64,000 nucleotides of DNA, taken from positions 62,001 through 126,000 of the forward strand of contig JBEKXU010000003.1 in assembly GCA_049511715.1 (NCBI GenBank). The letters are read 5' to 3'. This stretch comes from JBEKHT01 sp049511715 (GTDB taxonomy: Bacteria; Chloroflexota; Anaerolineae; Anaerolineales; RBG-16-64-43). The notes beneath the pieces were generated by a model. It made no database searches, was not told the origin of the DNA, and worked only from the letters and a program-made list of their open reading frames with translations. Position numbers and translations under genes: made by a program. Positions 41,130-49,913 of this stretch are shown in pieces (positions within the stretch are counted from its first letter, which is position 1; each line of letters begins with the position of its first letter).

Positions 41130-42507
41130 CAGGGTGCTGAAGAAACTGAGAAAACCAGACGAATCGCGTACATGACAGTCCTTGATCTCACTCCAATGCG
41201 GTTGACTTCTGGATCGGGATCTCCACAGAGACCTTCTCGAGGAGTTCGTGCGTCTGATTCTTTCACCTCCCCGTGTGCTCCGAGGCTACGCCACCATCGC
41301 TTGGATATTCCGGATCCGCACCAGGTCGAATGCCGCCAGGCAGAAGAGGAACATCCAACCCACCCGCGGTGCACCCCGGTGGCGCGTCTTCCTGAGCACT
41401 CCCACCGTCTTCATCCAGCCGAAGACCGTTTCAATAAGTTTCCGTTTCCGTTGACTGGTCTCGTATCCCGCGTGAAAGGTAGTACGCCGATCAATGGCGC
41501 TGCGTCGGTTGGTATTGTTCTGAGCCACATGGGGCGTGATCCCCATCTTGCGCAAACTGGCCACGAAGTCCTGAGTGTCGAAGCCCTTGTCCCCTCCCAC
41601 CGTGATCCGCTGGCGGCGCCTCCGTTTCGCTGCCCGTACCATCTCTTCCGCCGCCCGGCGCTCCGCCCTCCCACTGGCTTGGGTCAAACGCGCGTCTACG
41701 ACCAGCCCATTCCGATTTTCCATCAAGACATGCCCCTGGTAGCACAACTTGGCTTCTTTCCCTGGCCCTGTTCGGTACAGCTTGGCCTCCGGATCGGTCG
41801 TGGATTCGTGCGTCGCGTTCGTCCTGGCCTCACCCCGGAAGTCGTCCCCCTCATCCCCAGGGTCAACCGGACCTTTCCCGGATCCTTTATGCCGCCTAGT
41901 GCACGCGGTACTTGCGTGCCGCTTGCGAAAACTCTTGTGCCCTGCCCAAGCTTCGATCAGCGTCCCGTCAACCGAGAAATGCTCGTCACTCAAGAGGCCC
42001 TTCTCCCGCGCCAGGGCCAGCACCTCCTTGAAGAAGGCTCGCGCGATGTTGCCCTCCAGCAACCTCTGCCGGTTCTTGGTGAACACCGTGGGATCCCAGA
42101 TCGGGTCGTCCATGCTCAGCCCCACGAACCAGCGGAAGAGCATGTTGTAATCGAGCTGTTCCATCAACATCCGCTCGCTGCGGATGGTGTACAGGACTTG
42201 AAGGAGCAGAGCCCTCAGCAGCCGTTCGGGAGGAATCGACGGTCGTCCCACCTTGGAGTACAGGCTGTCAAAACGCGGCGACAGCCGGTCGAGAACTTCG
42301 TCGACCATCTGGCGGATCGGCCGCAGAGGGTGATCGGCCGGGATCCGCTGCTCCTGAGACACGTACGACCACATTCCGGTATCGTCCCTGTCATCTCCGC
42401 GCATGGCCCTCGACCTCCTTCATCGTCTCCTTACAACAACACCAAGTCGAGGGTTCTGGATTCGATTTTTTGTGGTTAGAGCCGAACGTTTTTCAGCATC
42501 CTGCTAG
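41126..42507. mobile_element. IS5-family insertion sequence (1,374 bp) with CTAG target repeat
   Basis: The ends are imperfect inverted repeats: CAGGGTGCTGAAGAA at 41130-41144 and, on the other strand, CAGGATGCTGAAAAA from 42503 back to 42489 (13 of 15 identical). The element is flanked on both sides by CTAG (41126-41129 and 42504-42507), a target duplication typical of part of the IS5 family. It carries one intact transposase gene. Complete ends and an open transposase suggest it is recent and possibly active. Confidence 0.85.
41286..42404 (-). CDS. IS5-family transposase
   Basis: A 372-residue DDE transposase. The N-terminal DUF772-like part (about 30-110) carries the R-L-L-R-A-L-L-L-Q-V-L-Y and D-P-I-W-D-P-T-V-F blocks usual for IS5 transposases. 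The catalytic triad is visible: D in F-S-V-D-G-T-L-I-E-A-W, D in V-G-G-D-K-G-F-D, and E in L-I-E-T-V-F-G-W-M-K. The start ATG has AAGGAGG about 9 bases upstream. The frame is complete with no frameshift, and the gene lies inside recognisable inverted repeats, so the element may still move. It is oriented like the flanking PiT genes. Confidence 0.93.
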   Translation of the reverse strand: MRGDDRDDTGMWSYVSQEQRIPADHPLRPIRQMVDEVLDRLSPRFDSLYSKVGRPSIPPERLLRALLLQVLYTIRSERMLMEQLDYNMLFRWFVGLSMDDPIWDPTVFTKNRQRLLEGNIARAFFKEVLALAREKGLLSDEHFSVDGTLIEAWAGHKSFRKRHASTACTRRHKGSGKGPVDPGDEGDDFRGEARTNATHESTTDPEAKLYRTGPGKEAKLCYQGHVLMENRNGLVVDARLTQASGRAERRAAEEMVRAAKRRRRQRITVGGDKGFDTQDFVASLRKMGITPHVAQNNTNRRSAIDRRTTFHAGYETSQRKRKLIETVFGWMKTVGVLRKTRHRGAPRVGWMFLFCLAAFDLVRIRNIQAMVA

Positions 42508-42539
42508 GCTTGCTGGAGGGCGGGCCGGACTTGTTGGGA

Positions 42540-43517
42540 TTAGTGAAAGATCACCAGGTACAGCAGCAGGGACATGACGGCGCAAGCGGGGATGGTGAGA
42601 GCCCACGCTGTGAGCAGGTCCCCCATTACGTTCCAGTGGACCTTCCCCAGGCGCTCCGCCGCGCCGACCCCCATGATTGCCGAACTCATTACCTGGGTGG
42701 TGCTCACCGGACCGCCCAGAAGCGAAGCACCTAGGATGACGGAGGCTCCGGCAACCTGGGAGGTAAAGCCGTGGATTGGCCGGATGCGGAAGATCCGTGC
42801 CCCCAGCGTCCGGATCAGCCGCCAGCCTCCGAGAGAGGTTCCCACACCGATCGAGGCCCCGCTGAATAGGATGACCCAGAGAGGCACATGGAAGCTGCCC
42901 TGGTATCCGGCGGCTACCAGTCCCATGGCGATGACCCCGATGGTTTTCTCGCCGTCGTTCGACCCATGGCCGATCGACAACCCGATCAGGGTGGGGATCT
43001 GCAGGAGATTGAAAACCCGATTGACCTGCGGGGTTGAGCTGTCTGCCAAGCGCATAGTAAGTCGCATCACCAGGAATCCAATCAAGAGTCCCAGTAGCGG
43101 AGAGATGAAGAGCGCCAAGAGGATCTTGGCCAAGCCGGCCCAGCGGACGACCGCCAGACCTTGGGAAACGATGGCAGCGCCCAGGAGGCCTCCGACCAGC
43201 GCGTGAGAGGAGGAGGAGGGCAAACCCAGGTACCAGGTGATCAGGTTCCAGATGACGGCCGCCGCCAGGCCTGCGATCACGACCTCGATGCGCAGCGCCG
43301 AGTCGACCAGCATCCCTTCCCCGAGTGTGGTCGCAACCGCCAGAGGCAGGATGAGGGGGGCGATGAAATTGCAGACCGCCGCCGTGATCAGGGCGACCCT
43401 GGGAGGCAGGGCTCCCGAGGTAATCACCGTGGCCACTACGTTGCTGCTGTCGTGGAACCCGTTGAGGAACCCGAATGCGGCGGCGAGCGCGAGCAAGATC
43501 AAAAGGGAAGTCGACAT
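42540..43517 (-). CDS. PiT-family inorganic phosphate transporter, copy 2
   Basis: A 325-residue PiT transporter, the same length as copy 1 and nearly collinear with it. Signatures are G-F-L-N-G-F-H-D-S-S-N-V-V-A-T near residue 17 and G-H-G-S-N-D-G-E-K near 195. The H-D-S-S-N form is the common one in the family, so copy 1 (N-D-S-S-S) is the more divergent at this point. Differences between the copies are spread through helices and loops without any stop or frameshift, which suggests both are kept under selection. Phosphate import driven by a cation gradient is the known family role; a different affinity or regulation for each copy is inference. Confidence 0.9.
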   Translation of the reverse strand: MSTSLLILLALAAAFGFLNGFHDSSNVVATVITSGALPPRVALITAAVCNFIAPLILPLAVATTLGEGMLVDSALRIEVVIAGLAAAVIWNLITWYLGLPSSSSHALVGGLLGAAIVSQGLAVVRWAGLAKILLALFISPLLGLLIGFLVMRLTMRLADSSTPQVNRVFNLLQIPTLIGLSIGHGSNDGEKTIGVIAMGLVAAGYQGSFHVPLWVILFSGASIGVGTSLGGWRLIRTLGARIFRIRPIHGFTSQVAGASVILGASLLGGPVSTTQVMSSAIMGVGAAERLGKVHWNVMGDLLTAWALTIPACAVMSLLLYLVIFH

Positions 43518-43858
43518 AGAGATCCAGTTGCCGCTGTTCAGATCCCGCCGGTCGCAAGAGGAACTCGATGATGGGGGCCTCGGGGTCTCTGAGACCACGG
43601 TTCCGGCCGGAGCACCAAGTCGCCGGAACAAGTGCCAGGAAGTTTACATCGGCCCGTCATCGGACTGCACTGCACAATTCCCATAGAGACACCTGCAGAT
43701 CGGCACCTTCGGGCCCGTGGAGCGGGCGCAAAGGGGGGGGCGCGTCGGCCGTCGGCGAGAAAGGTCCCGCCCCCTCCGCCTGTGCAAAGTCAGGGGCCGG
43801 CCCACACCGCTCGTGCCCACGCCCAGTGCCCGATCTTGCGCTCAAGCAGGGCTCCGCC
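43518..43858. other. Leader of PiT copy 2 and spacer
   Basis: 43518-43655 matches the leader of PiT copy 1. The remainder up to the dhaM stop shows no gene. Confidence 0.45.
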
Positions 43859-46378
43859 TCAGGGGGAGTTCGGGCGTGCATGCCGGCGAACGAGTTCTCT
43901 CACGGATTCCGCCGTGTCCTGAAGAAGGGCCTCCTCGGCCAACTTGCGGCACTCCGCCAGCGATTTGGTTCGCACCAGCGCCTTCGCCCTCGGGATCGCG
44001 GAGGGGCTCATGCTCAGCTCGTCGATCTCCAGGCCGATGAGTAGCGGCTGAGCTTCGGGGTCGCTGGCCACTTCTCCGCAGACGGTGACGCGGATCCCGG
44101 CCTTGTGACCCTGTTCGACCACCATCCGGATCAGCCGCAGGAGGGCGGGATGGCAGGGATCGCTGAGGCGGGCAACGGCCGCGTTCCCGCGCTCGGCGGC
44201 CAAGACATATTGTGCCAGGTCGTTCGTGCCGATGCTGAGGAAGTCGATTTCGCTCAGGAATTGGTCGATGAGCAGCGCCGCGGCGGGAACCTCCACCATG
44301 ATCCCCAGAGGCAAGCGCCCGGTCCCGGCTGCCCCTCGGCCGGCCAGCTCTCCTCGGGCTTCCTCAATCAACCGCTTGGCCCGGCGTACCTCGTCCACGC
44401 TGGTGACCATGGGTAGCAGGACTCGCAGGTCATGGCCCGTTCCCGCAAGCAGAAAGGCGCGCAGCTGGGTCTTGAACAGTTCCGGAAAATCCAGGCTCAG
44501 CCGCAGCCCGCGCCGGCCCAGGAAAGGGTTGGCCTCCACGGCCAAGTCCAGATAGCGGATCGGTTTGTCGCCGCCCACGTCGAGGGTCCTCATCACCACC
44601 GGTCGCTCGCCCGCCTGTACCAGGGCCGCCCGGTAGACGGCAATCTGGTCCTCCTCTCCTGGGGCCTCGTCGCGGCCCAGGAAGAGGAATTCCGTCCGCA
44701 AGACCCCGATCCCCTCGGCCCCTTGGCGGAATCCTTCCTCCACCTCGATTTGGCTTCCTGCATTGGCAACCACCACCAGCCGGTGGCCGTCCCGGGTGAT
44801 CGCCGGCTCCAGCCGTTCGGCCTCGGCCTGCTGGGCCTGCTCCGCTTCCTCAGTCCTTCGACGCTGCCATACCTCCAGCTCCGCCGCGGCCGGCTCGATT
44901 TCAACCTCTCCGCGGCTTCCATCGAGCGCCAACATCGTTCCAGAAGGGAGGGAGAGAAGCTCAATCCCTACCCCGACCACCGCGGGAAGGTTCATGGCGC
45001 GGGCCAAGATGGCGGCGTGCGAGTTGGGCCCTCCCAGCACCGTGCAGATCCCACGCACGAGCTGGGGATTGAGGGCGGCGACATCCGAGGGAGTCAAGTC
45101 GGCTGCGATGACGATAACAGGCCCGGACGGCTCCGCTCCCAGAGATCGTTTCGTGCCCGACAGGCGGGCCGAGACGCGGCGTCCCACATCGACAATGTCA
45201 GCAGACCGCGAGCGCAGCCCTGGGTCCTGTAGGCCCTCGTAGATCTGAAGGACCTGATGCACCGCTTGCGTCCAGGCGGAGGCGGCACTCAGGTGCTCCT
45301 CGAAGATGAAGCGGCGTGCCTTTCCAACCAGCTCGGGATCCTCCAGGTAGAGCCGGTGGGCATCGAAGATAGCTGCCTCGGCGGGCCCGCTCACCCGGAG
45401 AACCCGGCGCTGCGTTTCCTGGATTTCCTGTCGGGCGGCCTCGACCGCCTGCTCCAGCTTGAGTGATTCGACTTGAGGCGCATCCCCCGGGCCGGATTCC
45501 GTCGGAAAGGCAGGTCGCGCATACACCTGGGCCGGGCCCAGCGTGATTCCGGGCGAGGCGGGGATCCCTAGCATCCGGCCTCGCCCCGCTGCCCGCATCT
45601 CCAATGGCGGGGGCGGGAAGGGCCCCGAGGGAGAGCGGGCAGGGGCCACGCTGCGCTCCCCAAATCCTGTCTCCACCAGCCGCTTCAACTGGGCGATCGC
45701 CTCGGTCGCTCCCTCGCCTGTGGCCTGGAGGACAATCCGATCGCCCTGATGGACCTCCAAGGTCGCCAATTGATTGATGCTCTTGGCATTGACGGGCCCT
45801 TTGGCGCGGGTCAGATTCCTCACCCGGACGTCCGCCTGGAAGCGGCCGGCGGTGGCCACGAACAGGGCGGCGGGCCGGGCGTGCAGGCCGAGTGGGTTGG
45901 GAACGATCAACTGAATCTCGCCGAGCGAAGCAAGGAGCTCCGCCTCTGAGCGCGGCGCTCCTCTTGGGACCTCCCCCAAATGCTGGATTTTGGGCTCAAG
46001 GGCCTGGACTGCCTCCGCCTCCACTTGGTCGATTGAACTTCCCAAGGCGGCCTGTACGGCGGCCGAGACCGCCCCTTCCACCAGAGGGCAGGCGGAAAGA
46101 CGAACCCCGCTTCGAATCGCCGCCGGCAGGAGTTCAATCGCCGTTTCACTGCTGAGCAGGGCGCTGCCCAGGTCGGTTAGGACCAAGACCCCATCCGGGC
46201 TGTACACGGACTGTATCGCGATGCGGATCAGATCCGCGTTGGTTCCCAGCGGATTCTCCGGGTCCCCGCTGCCCCCGGCGGCGGCGATGGCGACTTTCCC
46301 CTGGGCCATCTGAAGGGCAAGCTCCCGAGCTCCTTCGGCCAGTTGCGCGCTGTGGGCGACCAAGACGAGGCTAACCAT
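43859..46378 (-). CDS. dhaM: DhaM phosphotransferase fused to HPr and full-length PTS Enzyme I
   Basis: An 839-residue phosphorelay protein. Residues 1-130 are the mannose-type EIIA/DhaM domain with H9 in L-V-A-H-S. Residues about 153-240 are HPr with H166 in L-G-L-H-A-R-P. Residues about 268-839 are a complete Enzyme I: H454 in G-G-P-N-S-H-A-A-I, the PEP-binding blocks G-V-L-R-T-E-F-L-F and L-D-V-G-G-D-K, and the catalytic Cys in V-C-G-E. PEP phosphate would pass EI-HPr-DhaM to ADP on DhaL, which phosphorylates dihydroxyacetone held by DhaK. E. coli DhaM has only a truncated EI part (472 aa total), so this version is self-sufficient. ATG 46378 starts the first strand, with AGGGCG upstream. 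Confidence 0.92.
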   Translation of the reverse strand: MVSLVLVAHSAQLAEGARELALQMAQGKVAIAAAGGSGDPENPLGTNADLIRIAIQSVYSPDGVLVLTDLGSALLSSETAIELLPAAIRSGVRLSACPLVEGAVSAAVQAALGSSIDQVEAEAVQALEPKIQHLGEVPRGAPRSEAELLASLGEIQLIVPNPLGLHARPAALFVATAGRFQADVRVRNLTRAKGPVNAKSINQLATLEVHQGDRIVLQATGEGATEAIAQLKRLVETGFGERSVAPARSPSGPFPPPPLEMRAAGRGRMLGIPASPGITLGPAQVYARPAFPTESGPGDAPQVESLKLEQAVEAARQEIQETQRRVLRVSGPAEAAIFDAHRLYLEDPELVGKARRFIFEEHLSAASAWTQAVHQVLQIYEGLQDPGLRSRSADIVDVGRRVSARLSGTKRSLGAEPSGPVIVIAADLTPSDVAALNPQLVRGICTVLGGPNSHAAILARAMNLPAVVGVGIELLSLPSGTMLALDGSRGEVEIEPAAAELEVWQRRRTEEAEQAQQAEAERLEPAITRDGHRLVVVANAGSQIEVEEGFRQGAEGIGVLRTEFLFLGRDEAPGEEDQIAVYRAALVQAGERPVVMRTLDVGGDKPIRYLDLAVEANPFLGRRGLRLSLDFPELFKTQLRAFLLAGTGHDLRVLLPMVTSVDEVRRAKRLIEEARGELAGRGAAGTGRLPLGIMVEVPAAALLIDQFLSEIDFLSIGTNDLAQYVLAAERGNAAVARLSDPCHPALLRLIRMVVEQGHKAGIRVTVCGEVASDPEAQPLLIGLEIDELSMSPSAIPRAKALVRTKSLAECRKLAEEALLQDTAESVRELVRRHARPNSP

Positions 46379-46464
46379 TCTTTCGCGCCCTGGAATTTCG
46401 CGGGGAGTAGCTGACCTCCGCAACGGATGTTTGGCGATGTTTTTTTCTTTCCATCGTTGTTCGC

Positions 46465-47100
46465 CTACGGATGGGGCAGCGCCTCGGCCAGGGCCTTCAG
46501 GATCAGAACCGAAGAGGTGGCTCCCGGGTCCTGGTGTCCGGCGCTTCTCGGCCCCAAGTAGCTCGCCCGCCCCTTGGTCGCGATCATGGGGATCGTTTCC
46601 TTCATTCCCTTTTCGCCCGCAGCCACGGACTCGCGCATTGCGGCCTGCAGATCTCGCCCCTCCTGGAGGGCCGTCTCCATAGCCGCCAGGGCGGGAGACA
46701 GGGCATCAACCATCGTCTTGGCCCCCCGAGGAGCCCGGCCGCGGGCCAGCACGCCCTCCACCCCCTTCCGCAGAAGGAGAGCCAGGTCTCCGGCCTCCAG
46801 CTCGGTTCTCCCCTCGATCGCTTCTCCGGCGCGCAAGAAGAACGTTCCGTACAATGGCCCCGCCGCGCCTCCCACGCTCGAGATGAGCGTCAGGCCGACG
46901 GCCTTGAGGATGGTCCCCGCGTCCTTCTCCTTCAGTGAGGGCAACTGCTCAACGATCTTCCGAAAACCGCGATCCATGTTGATCCCGTGATCGGCATCGC
47001 CAATGGCCGCGTCGAGGTCGGTCAGGTAGTCCCTGTTCTGCTCCAGCAGCCTGGCGGCGTTCTGCAGCCAATCGAGAAAGACTTCAGGGGAAAGGGTCAA
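46465..47100 (-). CDS. dhaL: Dihydroxyacetone kinase ADP-binding subunit DhaL
   Basis: A 211-residue helical protein that holds the ADP/ATP of PTS-type dihydroxyacetone kinase. The Mg-ADP ligands D30, D35 and D37 (D-L-D-A-A-I-G-D-A-D-H-G) fall at the same numbers as in E. coli DhaL when translation starts at TTG 47100. AAGGAG lies about 7 bases before that TTG, so I choose it over longer readings. The G-G-A-A-G-P-L-Y-G-T and D-P-G-A blocks complete the nucleotide site. It lies 52 bases after dhaK and 86 bases before dhaM in one transcription unit. Confidence 0.93.
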   Translation of the reverse strand: MTLSPEVFLDWLQNAARLLEQNRDYLTDLDAAIGDADHGINMDRGFRKIVEQLPSLKEKDAGTILKAVGLTLISSVGGAAGPLYGTFFLRAGEAIEGRTELEAGDLALLLRKGVEGVLARGRAPRGAKTMVDALSPALAAMETALQEGRDLQAAMRESVAAGEKGMKETIPMIATKGRASYLGPRSAGHQDPGATSSVLILKALAEALPHP

Positions 47101-47152
47101 GAGGCAACTCCTTGGGGAAGGGGGCTGAGCTTGACGGTGCGGTCGCGGCTGC

Positions 47153-48226
47153 CTATATCCCCCATCGAAGGGCCGGAGTATTGACGGGAGCGTCCCACAA
47201 CTCAATCAGCTCCTCATCCAGCCGGAGCAAAGTGATGGAGACCCCCTGCATCTCCAGCGAGGTGATATAGGGTCCGATGAGGTTTCGTATGATAGGGAAC
47301 CCCTCCCGATTGCAAATCTCCGCCAGCTTGCGGTAGACGATGAACAATTCCCCCAACGGGGTTCCCCCCATGCCGTTGACGAAGGCGAGCAGGCGGTCCC
47401 CCTTCTCGAACGGGGGCGAGATCAGTTCCACTTCCGACCAGTCCCCCTCAGCGCGGTCCCACTCGCGAACCCGACGTGAGTATCCGGGGTCGTCCAGGAT
47501 CGAACGGACCAGCATTTCCGTGATCTGGTCGGCGGTCAGGAGGCGCATCCGCTCTCGGCCTGGCTCCCCGTGAATCCCGATTCCGACCTCCATTTCCCTC
47601 TCGCCCAGCTGAAAGGTGGGGGTTCCCTTGGCTGGAACCGTGCATGAGGTCAACGCCAATCCCATGCTTCGACCGCTCAAGTTCACCTGCCGGCACAAAG
47701 CAGCCAATCGATCGAGGTCGTAGCCCTTTTCGGCCGCCGCACCGCAGATTTTTTCTGCGAGCACCGTGGTTCCCACTCCCCGCCGTCCCTGGGTGTACAG
47801 GCTGTCCTTGACGGCGGTGTCGTCGTCAATCAGGATATTGGCGACGGGGATCCCCTCCGCGTGAGCGAGCTCCGCCGCGATCTCAAAGTTCATCACGTCG
47901 CCGCTGTAGTTCTTGACGATGTTCAGAATCCCTTTTCCGCCGTGCACGGTCCGGATTGCTTCCAGGATCTGGTCCGGGGTGGGCGAGGTGAAAACTTGGC
48001 CGGGGCAGGCCGCATCCAGCATGCCCAGGCCCACAAAGCCCGCGTGCATCGGCTCGTGTCCGCTCCCTCCGCCCGACACGACCGCCACCTTCCCGGTCAC
48101 GGGCGAATCCGCCCGGCACACGAAGGTCGGGTCGAAATGGCAGTAGATTCTCCCAGCATAGGCCGAAGCCATTCCCTGGAGGCTTTCCGACACGACGCTT
48201 TCTGGATTATTGATCAGCTTCTTCAT
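47153..48226 (-). CDS. dhaK: Dihydroxyacetone kinase substrate-binding subunit DhaK
   Basis: A 357-residue subunit that binds dihydroxyacetone covalently through a His hemiaminal. That His is H219 in G-I-G-I-H-G-E-P-G, matching E. coli DhaK. The N-terminal K-K-L-I-N-N-P-E and G-G-G-S-G-H-E-P blocks are characteristic. ATG 48226 has GAGGAG about 9 bases upstream. It is the first gene of dhaK-dhaL-dhaM. Dihydroxyacetone phosphate enters glycolysis. No glycerol dehydrogenase or DhaR gene is beside it; the aldolases of the sugar island are a possible but unproved source of dihydroxyacetone. Confidence 0.95.
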   Translation of the reverse strand: MKKLINNPESVVSESLQGMASAYAGRIYCHFDPTFVCRADSPVTGKVAVVSGGGSGHEPMHAGFVGLGMLDAACPGQVFTSPTPDQILEAIRTVHGGKGILNIVKNYSGDVMNFEIAAELAHAEGIPVANILIDDDTAVKDSLYTQGRRGVGTTVLAEKICGAAAEKGYDLDRLAALCRQVNLSGRSMGLALTSCTVPAKGTPTFQLGEREMEVGIGIHGEPGRERMRLLTADQITEMLVRSILDDPGYSRRVREWDRAEGDWSEVELISPPFEKGDRLLAFVNGMGGTPLGELFIVYRKLAEICNREGFPIIRNLIGPYITSLEMQGVSITLLRLDEELIELWDAPVNTPALRWGI

Positions 48227-48830
48227 CGCCTGCCGCTCCTCGTAGGCCGGGCTCTGGCCGGAAATGAGAATGCCCGGCGCCATCCCTCCAGAGCCGTCCG
48301 CTTCGCCTCTCCGGTCCCCTTCGAACCACGAACGGCGCTCCCCTTTTCCGTTGGCCTGCCAAGGTTGCCGGTCCGAAGCCTCCCTCAGTATGCATCAAAA
48401 CGCCTTGACCGACTTGCCTTCGGCGTCCTCAGCCTCCGGGGCATGCCGAACCAGAGGTCCGAGGACCATTCTGGCGCTTTCCCGGTCTGGAGCAATGTGA
48501 TCCCCTCGGTTTCTCAATAGGCTCCTTCATCCATCGGATGGGCACACGTCTCCGCCGCGGCCCGCCGTCCGGGCCTTCAGCGGGTGGTCACGGGAAGAGA
48601 CCGAAAGACTGAACGCCCGTCCTTCGTGGGGGTGTTCCGCGGGCTGGATAGCCCGTCTGGTTCGTGGCCGGGGCTGGCGGCGAGGAAGTTTCCGGGTGGG
48701 GCCGGGTCTTTCCTCTGGGACAAGCAGGAAGAAGTCCATTGGGCGGCCAGGACTTGTGTCGCCTTAATATTGCCCCTATCTCCTGTATGTTAGGATTAGT
48801 AGGAGGCGATTCCGCGGGGAGACGGTGGAG
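48227..48830. other. Divergent intergenic region between dhaK and the dehydratase genes
   Basis: About 600 bases. An AT-richer patch at 48760-48800 probably holds the promoter of the dehydratase operon, but no hexamer pair is convincing. No gene seen. Confidence 0.4.
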
Positions 48831-49913
48831 ATGTTGCCTGACATTCCGCGCCGCTCGGATGTGATCCGCTCCCACAAGGCGCAAGGAGGCCGTGTCGCGG
48901 CCGTCTTGCCCATCCACTATCCTCGGGCCCTGCTGAGAGCCTTGGGCTTTCTCCCGGTCGAGGTCTGGGGCCCCCCCGCCTTGGACTACGCACGTGGCGC
49001 CGCCCACCTGCAACCCTACGTCTGCTCCCTTGTGCGCAACGCGCTCTCCTTCTTGTTGTCTGGCGGCTTGGACATCGCGGACCTAATCGTGATCCCCCAC
49101 GGCTGCGATTCGTTGCAGGGCTTGGCCAGCCTGCTCATCGATTTCGTGCAGCCCAGGCAGCTGGTTCTCCCGGTTTACCTTCCCCGCAGCCCCACCGCCG
49201 CCGGAGTCGCGTTCCTGGGCGAGGAGCTGCGCGAGTTGGGCACGCGCCTGGCATCCTGCGCGGGACATCCCCTCGACACGCGGGAACTGTGGCAGGCAAT
49301 CCACCGAGAGGAGAGGGCGGAGGGGGTTCTCCAGAGACTGCATACAGAACGGCTCAGACTTTCCCTCTCCAACCTGGCGCATTACCGGCTCGTCCGCTCC
49401 CGGGAGTACTTGCCGGCCGAGATTTTCACGGATCTGGGCGAGGCCGCGCTGGCGAACAAATCGCAGGAACCGATAGGCGGCATCCGATTCGTCTTGAGCG
49501 GGGTGTTGCCCGAACCCATGGCCCTGCTGTCTGCTCTCGATACGATGGGCGTGGTTGTTGCGGACGACGACTTGATCGCCTGCGGGCGCAGACTTTATCC
49601 GCCGGGTCAAAGTGAGGACCCCTTCCAGCATATGGCCGAGTCGCTCCTGGCAGCTCCCCCAGACTCCACGAGGGGCAGTTCTATTGACTCTCGGCTCGAA
49701 CATCTGCTGGGTCTGACAAGGCGTGTGGAGGCGAAAGGCGTTGTTTTTTCCCTGGTGAAGTTCTGCGAGCCCGAATTGTTTCAGTTGCCCAGCCTTCGCC
49801 AGGGATTGAAAGAGGCGGGGATTCCCTCCGTGGTCCTGGAGGGCGACCTCAATGATCCTTTCTCCTTGCAAGCCCAGACCCGCCTGGAAGCTTTGGTCGA
49901 GATGATCCAATGA
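48831..49913 (+). CDS. 2-hydroxyacyl-CoA dehydratase/benzoyl-CoA reductase-like subunit 1
   Basis: A 360-residue iron-sulfur subunit of the HgdB/HgdA-BcrB/BcrC family. Three Cys suited to a [4Fe-4S] cluster are in place: P-H-G-C-D-S, I-A-C-G-R-R and V-K-F-C-E-P, the last being the family hallmark K-F-C-[DE]-P. Enzymes of this family remove water from 2-hydroxyacyl-CoA or reduce aromatic CoA esters through ketyl or aryl radicals, and are oxygen-sensitive. ATG 48831 is chosen; a GTG two codons earlier, at 48825, is an equal candidate. The next subunit gene overlaps the stop by 4 bases (ATGA). Substrate is not readable; phenyllactyl-, 2-hydroxyglutaryl- or lactoyl-CoA types are options. Confidence 0.85.
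   Translation: MLPDIPRRSDVIRSHKAQGGRVAAVLPIHYPRALLRALGFLPVEVWGPPALDYARGAAHLQPYVCSLVRNALSFLLSGGLDIADLIVIPHGCDSLQGLASLLIDFVQPRQLVLPVYLPRSPTAAGVAFLGEELRELGTRLASCAGHPLDTRELWQAIHREERAEGVLQRLHTERLRLSLSNLAHYRLVRSREYLPAEIFTDLGEAALANKSQEPIGGIRFVLSGVLPEPMALLSALDTMGVVVADDDLIACGRRLYPPGQSEDPFQHMAESLLAAPPDSTRGSSIDSRLEHLLGLTRRVEAKGVVFSLVKFCEPELFQLPSLRQGLKEAGIPSVVLEGDLNDPFSLQAQTRLEALVEMIQ

Larger units (their letters stand above)
40970..43675. repeat. Duplicated unit, copy B (interrupted by the IS element)
   Basis: Second copy of the SDR-start/PiT/leader unit. The first 160 bases match the SDR 5' region and spacer. The IS5-family element is inserted at CTAG (41126-41129/42504-42507). PiT copy 2 and its leader follow. 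Taking out the IS gives a unit of about 1.33 kb, as long as copy A. Confidence 0.55.

Noticed and set aside
39619..43675. Composite transposon carrying the PiT genes
   Set aside because: Only one IS copy is present, and the direct repeats are the duplicated PiT unit itself, not two IS ends.
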